From positions 1-5,240 of the forward strand of contig JAJYAH010000557.1 of assembly GCA_021779635.1 (NCBI GenBank): a stretch of 5,240 nt of DNA. The letters are read 5' to 3'. Shown here in pieces: positions 4,566 through 5,240 of this stretch. The first letter of the stretch is position 1. Each line of letters starts with the position of its first letter. The notes under the pieces are model-generated. The model was not told the DNA's origin, searched no databases, and was given only the letters and a program-made list of their open reading frames with translations. Origin of the DNA: Pseudomonadota bacterium. GTDB lineage: Bacteria; Pseudomonadota; Alphaproteobacteria; Rhizobiales; Xanthobacteraceae. The position numbers were made by a program, and so were the translations under genes.

Positions 4566-5086
4566 TGAACGTCCTCCTGCGACAACAGAAGCGCAAACGG
4601 GCAGGAGGCTTCTTCGGCGTAGGTAGCGGCGCGTTCGACCTGGGGACCGATCGGCCGGCTTCGGTCGGACCTGGCATAGGCAAGGCCGAGGCCGTTGAGG
4701 ACCGGCTCCGTCACCCGGCCCTTTGGGGTGTGATAAAATACCGGGTCTTCAATGGTTCCCCGATAGGAGACCAGCATCAGCAGCGGGAATTGATAGCGCT
4801 GGGCGAGGGAGACCATGCCGGCACCCATGCTCAACAGCCCCGCATTCTGTACGAACATCGCGGTCCGCAATCCGCCCAGCCGGGTGCCGCAGGCGATCGC
4901 CAGCGCCTCTTCTTCATGGGTCGCTCGCACCAGCCGCATGGTCGGCTCATGCTCGATTCGCACGAGAATCTCGCCGAGCCAGCTGTCCGGCACGGCAATT
5001 GCAACACCGAACCCAAGACGTTTCAGTGTTTCAAGGATCTCGGACGGCCTATGCGGATCGGCGGATTGCTCACCCGGCGTCACCAT
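4559..5086 (-). CDS. ThDP-dependent decarboxylase, PYR-domain (alpha) subunit, sulfo/phosphonopyruvate decarboxylase type
   Basis: This 175-residue protein is the pyrimidine-binding half of a split thiamine-diphosphate decarboxylase, similar to ComD and the N-terminal half of phosphonopyruvate decarboxylase. Visible features in order are AIAVPDSWLGEIL (29-41), the ThDP-activating glutamate in RATHEEEALAIACG (E58, or possibly E59/E60), FVQNAGLLSMGAGMVSL (78-94), then FPLLMLVSYRG (100-110) and TPKGRVTEPVL (120-130). In this family the glutamate contacts the aminopyrimidine ring while the PP subunit holds the diphosphate and Mg. Three adjacent start codons occur: TTG 5089, ATG 5086 and GTG 5083. 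ATG 5086 is preferred because AAGGAG (complement of 5094-5099) is 7 nt upstream, the same spacing as in the partner gene. It is the first gene visible in the operon; what lies further upstream, beyond 5240, is unknown. Confidence 0.85.
   Translation of the reverse strand: MVTPGEQSADPHRPSEILETLKRLGFGVAIAVPDSWLGEILVRIEHEPTMRLVRATHEEEALAIACGTRLGGLRTAMFVQNAGLLSMGAGMVSLAQRYQFPLLMLVSYRGTIEDPVFYHTPKGRVTEPVLNGLGLAYARSDRSRPIGPQVERAATYAEEASCPFALLLSQEDVQW
4573..4578 (-). promoter_or_regulatory. Strong internal ribosome binding site for the PP-domain subunit
   Basis: AGGAGG on the - strand lies within the last codons of the PYR-subunit gene, 7 nt before the ATG at 4565. With the 7-bp stop/start overlap, it points to coupled and high translation of the second subunit, consistent with a stoichiometric complex. 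Confidence 0.65.
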
Positions 5087-5152
5087 CAATCAACTCCTTC
5101 GCGAGCAAGCGGCTTGTCGCGGTCACTTCAACTTCTGACTGCGTCAAGTCCG

Positions 5153-5209
5153 CGATCCGACATGAGGGCTGCGAATGTAGGAAAGATCGGTGCTGTTGTC
5201 GATCCGACA
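5153..5209. repeat. 10-bp direct repeat CGATCCGACA upstream of the decarboxylase operon
   Basis: CGATCCGACA occurs at 5153-5162 and 5200-5209, 47 bp start to start, in the probable promoter region of the - strand operon. A TTGACG (complement of 5142-5147) could be a -35, but no convincing -10 follows at the right spacing. The repeat may be an operator pair or chance. No gene is visible from 5090 to 5240 on either strand. Confidence 0.25.
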
Positions 5210-5240
5210 CCGGCGAAGCGGATTTCTGAGGTCGAGTGCG

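Overview
The window reads as alphaproteobacterial chromosome, most likely Bradyrhizobium or a close relative (Nitrobacteraceae). This is inferred from the GC-rich third codon positions, from the QseB/CusR-like regulator and kinase pair, and above all from a small secreted protein whose C-terminal signature I associate with Bradyrhizobium. No sequence search was possible.

Layout. Bases 1-314 hold gene debris, not an intact gene. A stretch of FMN-dependent alpha-hydroxy-acid dehydrogenase (LldD-like) runs in frame into a stretch of AMP-forming acyl-CoA ligase, followed by about 80 bp I cannot assign. A promoter-like stretch and a perfect 18-bp palindrome (366-383) precede a two-component operon on the + strand: an OmpR/PhoB-type response regulator (401-1078) and a membrane histidine kinase (1086-2615). 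Bases 2616-2939 contain no convincing gene but are rich in small structures: two hairpins, a 9-bp direct repeat with a 20-bp period, and a strong two-part stem-loop. They lead into a 99-residue signal-peptide-bearing protein (2940-3239), which is followed by a terminator-like stem-loop (3317-3354).

The right half is read on the - strand. It holds a two-gene operon for a split thiamine-diphosphate decarboxylase of the sulfopyruvate/phosphonopyruvate type: PYR-domain subunit 4559-5086, then PP-domain subunit 3939-4565, overlapping by 7 bp. Downstream on the same strand is a 57-residue coiled-coil protein (3490-3663). The interval between them carries a 26-bp-period tandem repeat, a small palindrome and repeated GACCAA half-sites.

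How the parts may work together. The kinase and regulator form one signalling pair. Its targets are unknown, but the secreted protein lies just downstream with a direct repeat in its leader, so it is the natural first candidate. The decarboxylase subunits should form one enzyme, since each supplies half of a ThDP active site. Its substrate cannot be read from this window, and no phosphonate or sulfonate gene is visible beside it. No clear new defence or mobile system was found. The most unusual items are the fused gene debris at the left edge, the structured leader of the secreted protein, and the repeat cluster at 3741-3849.
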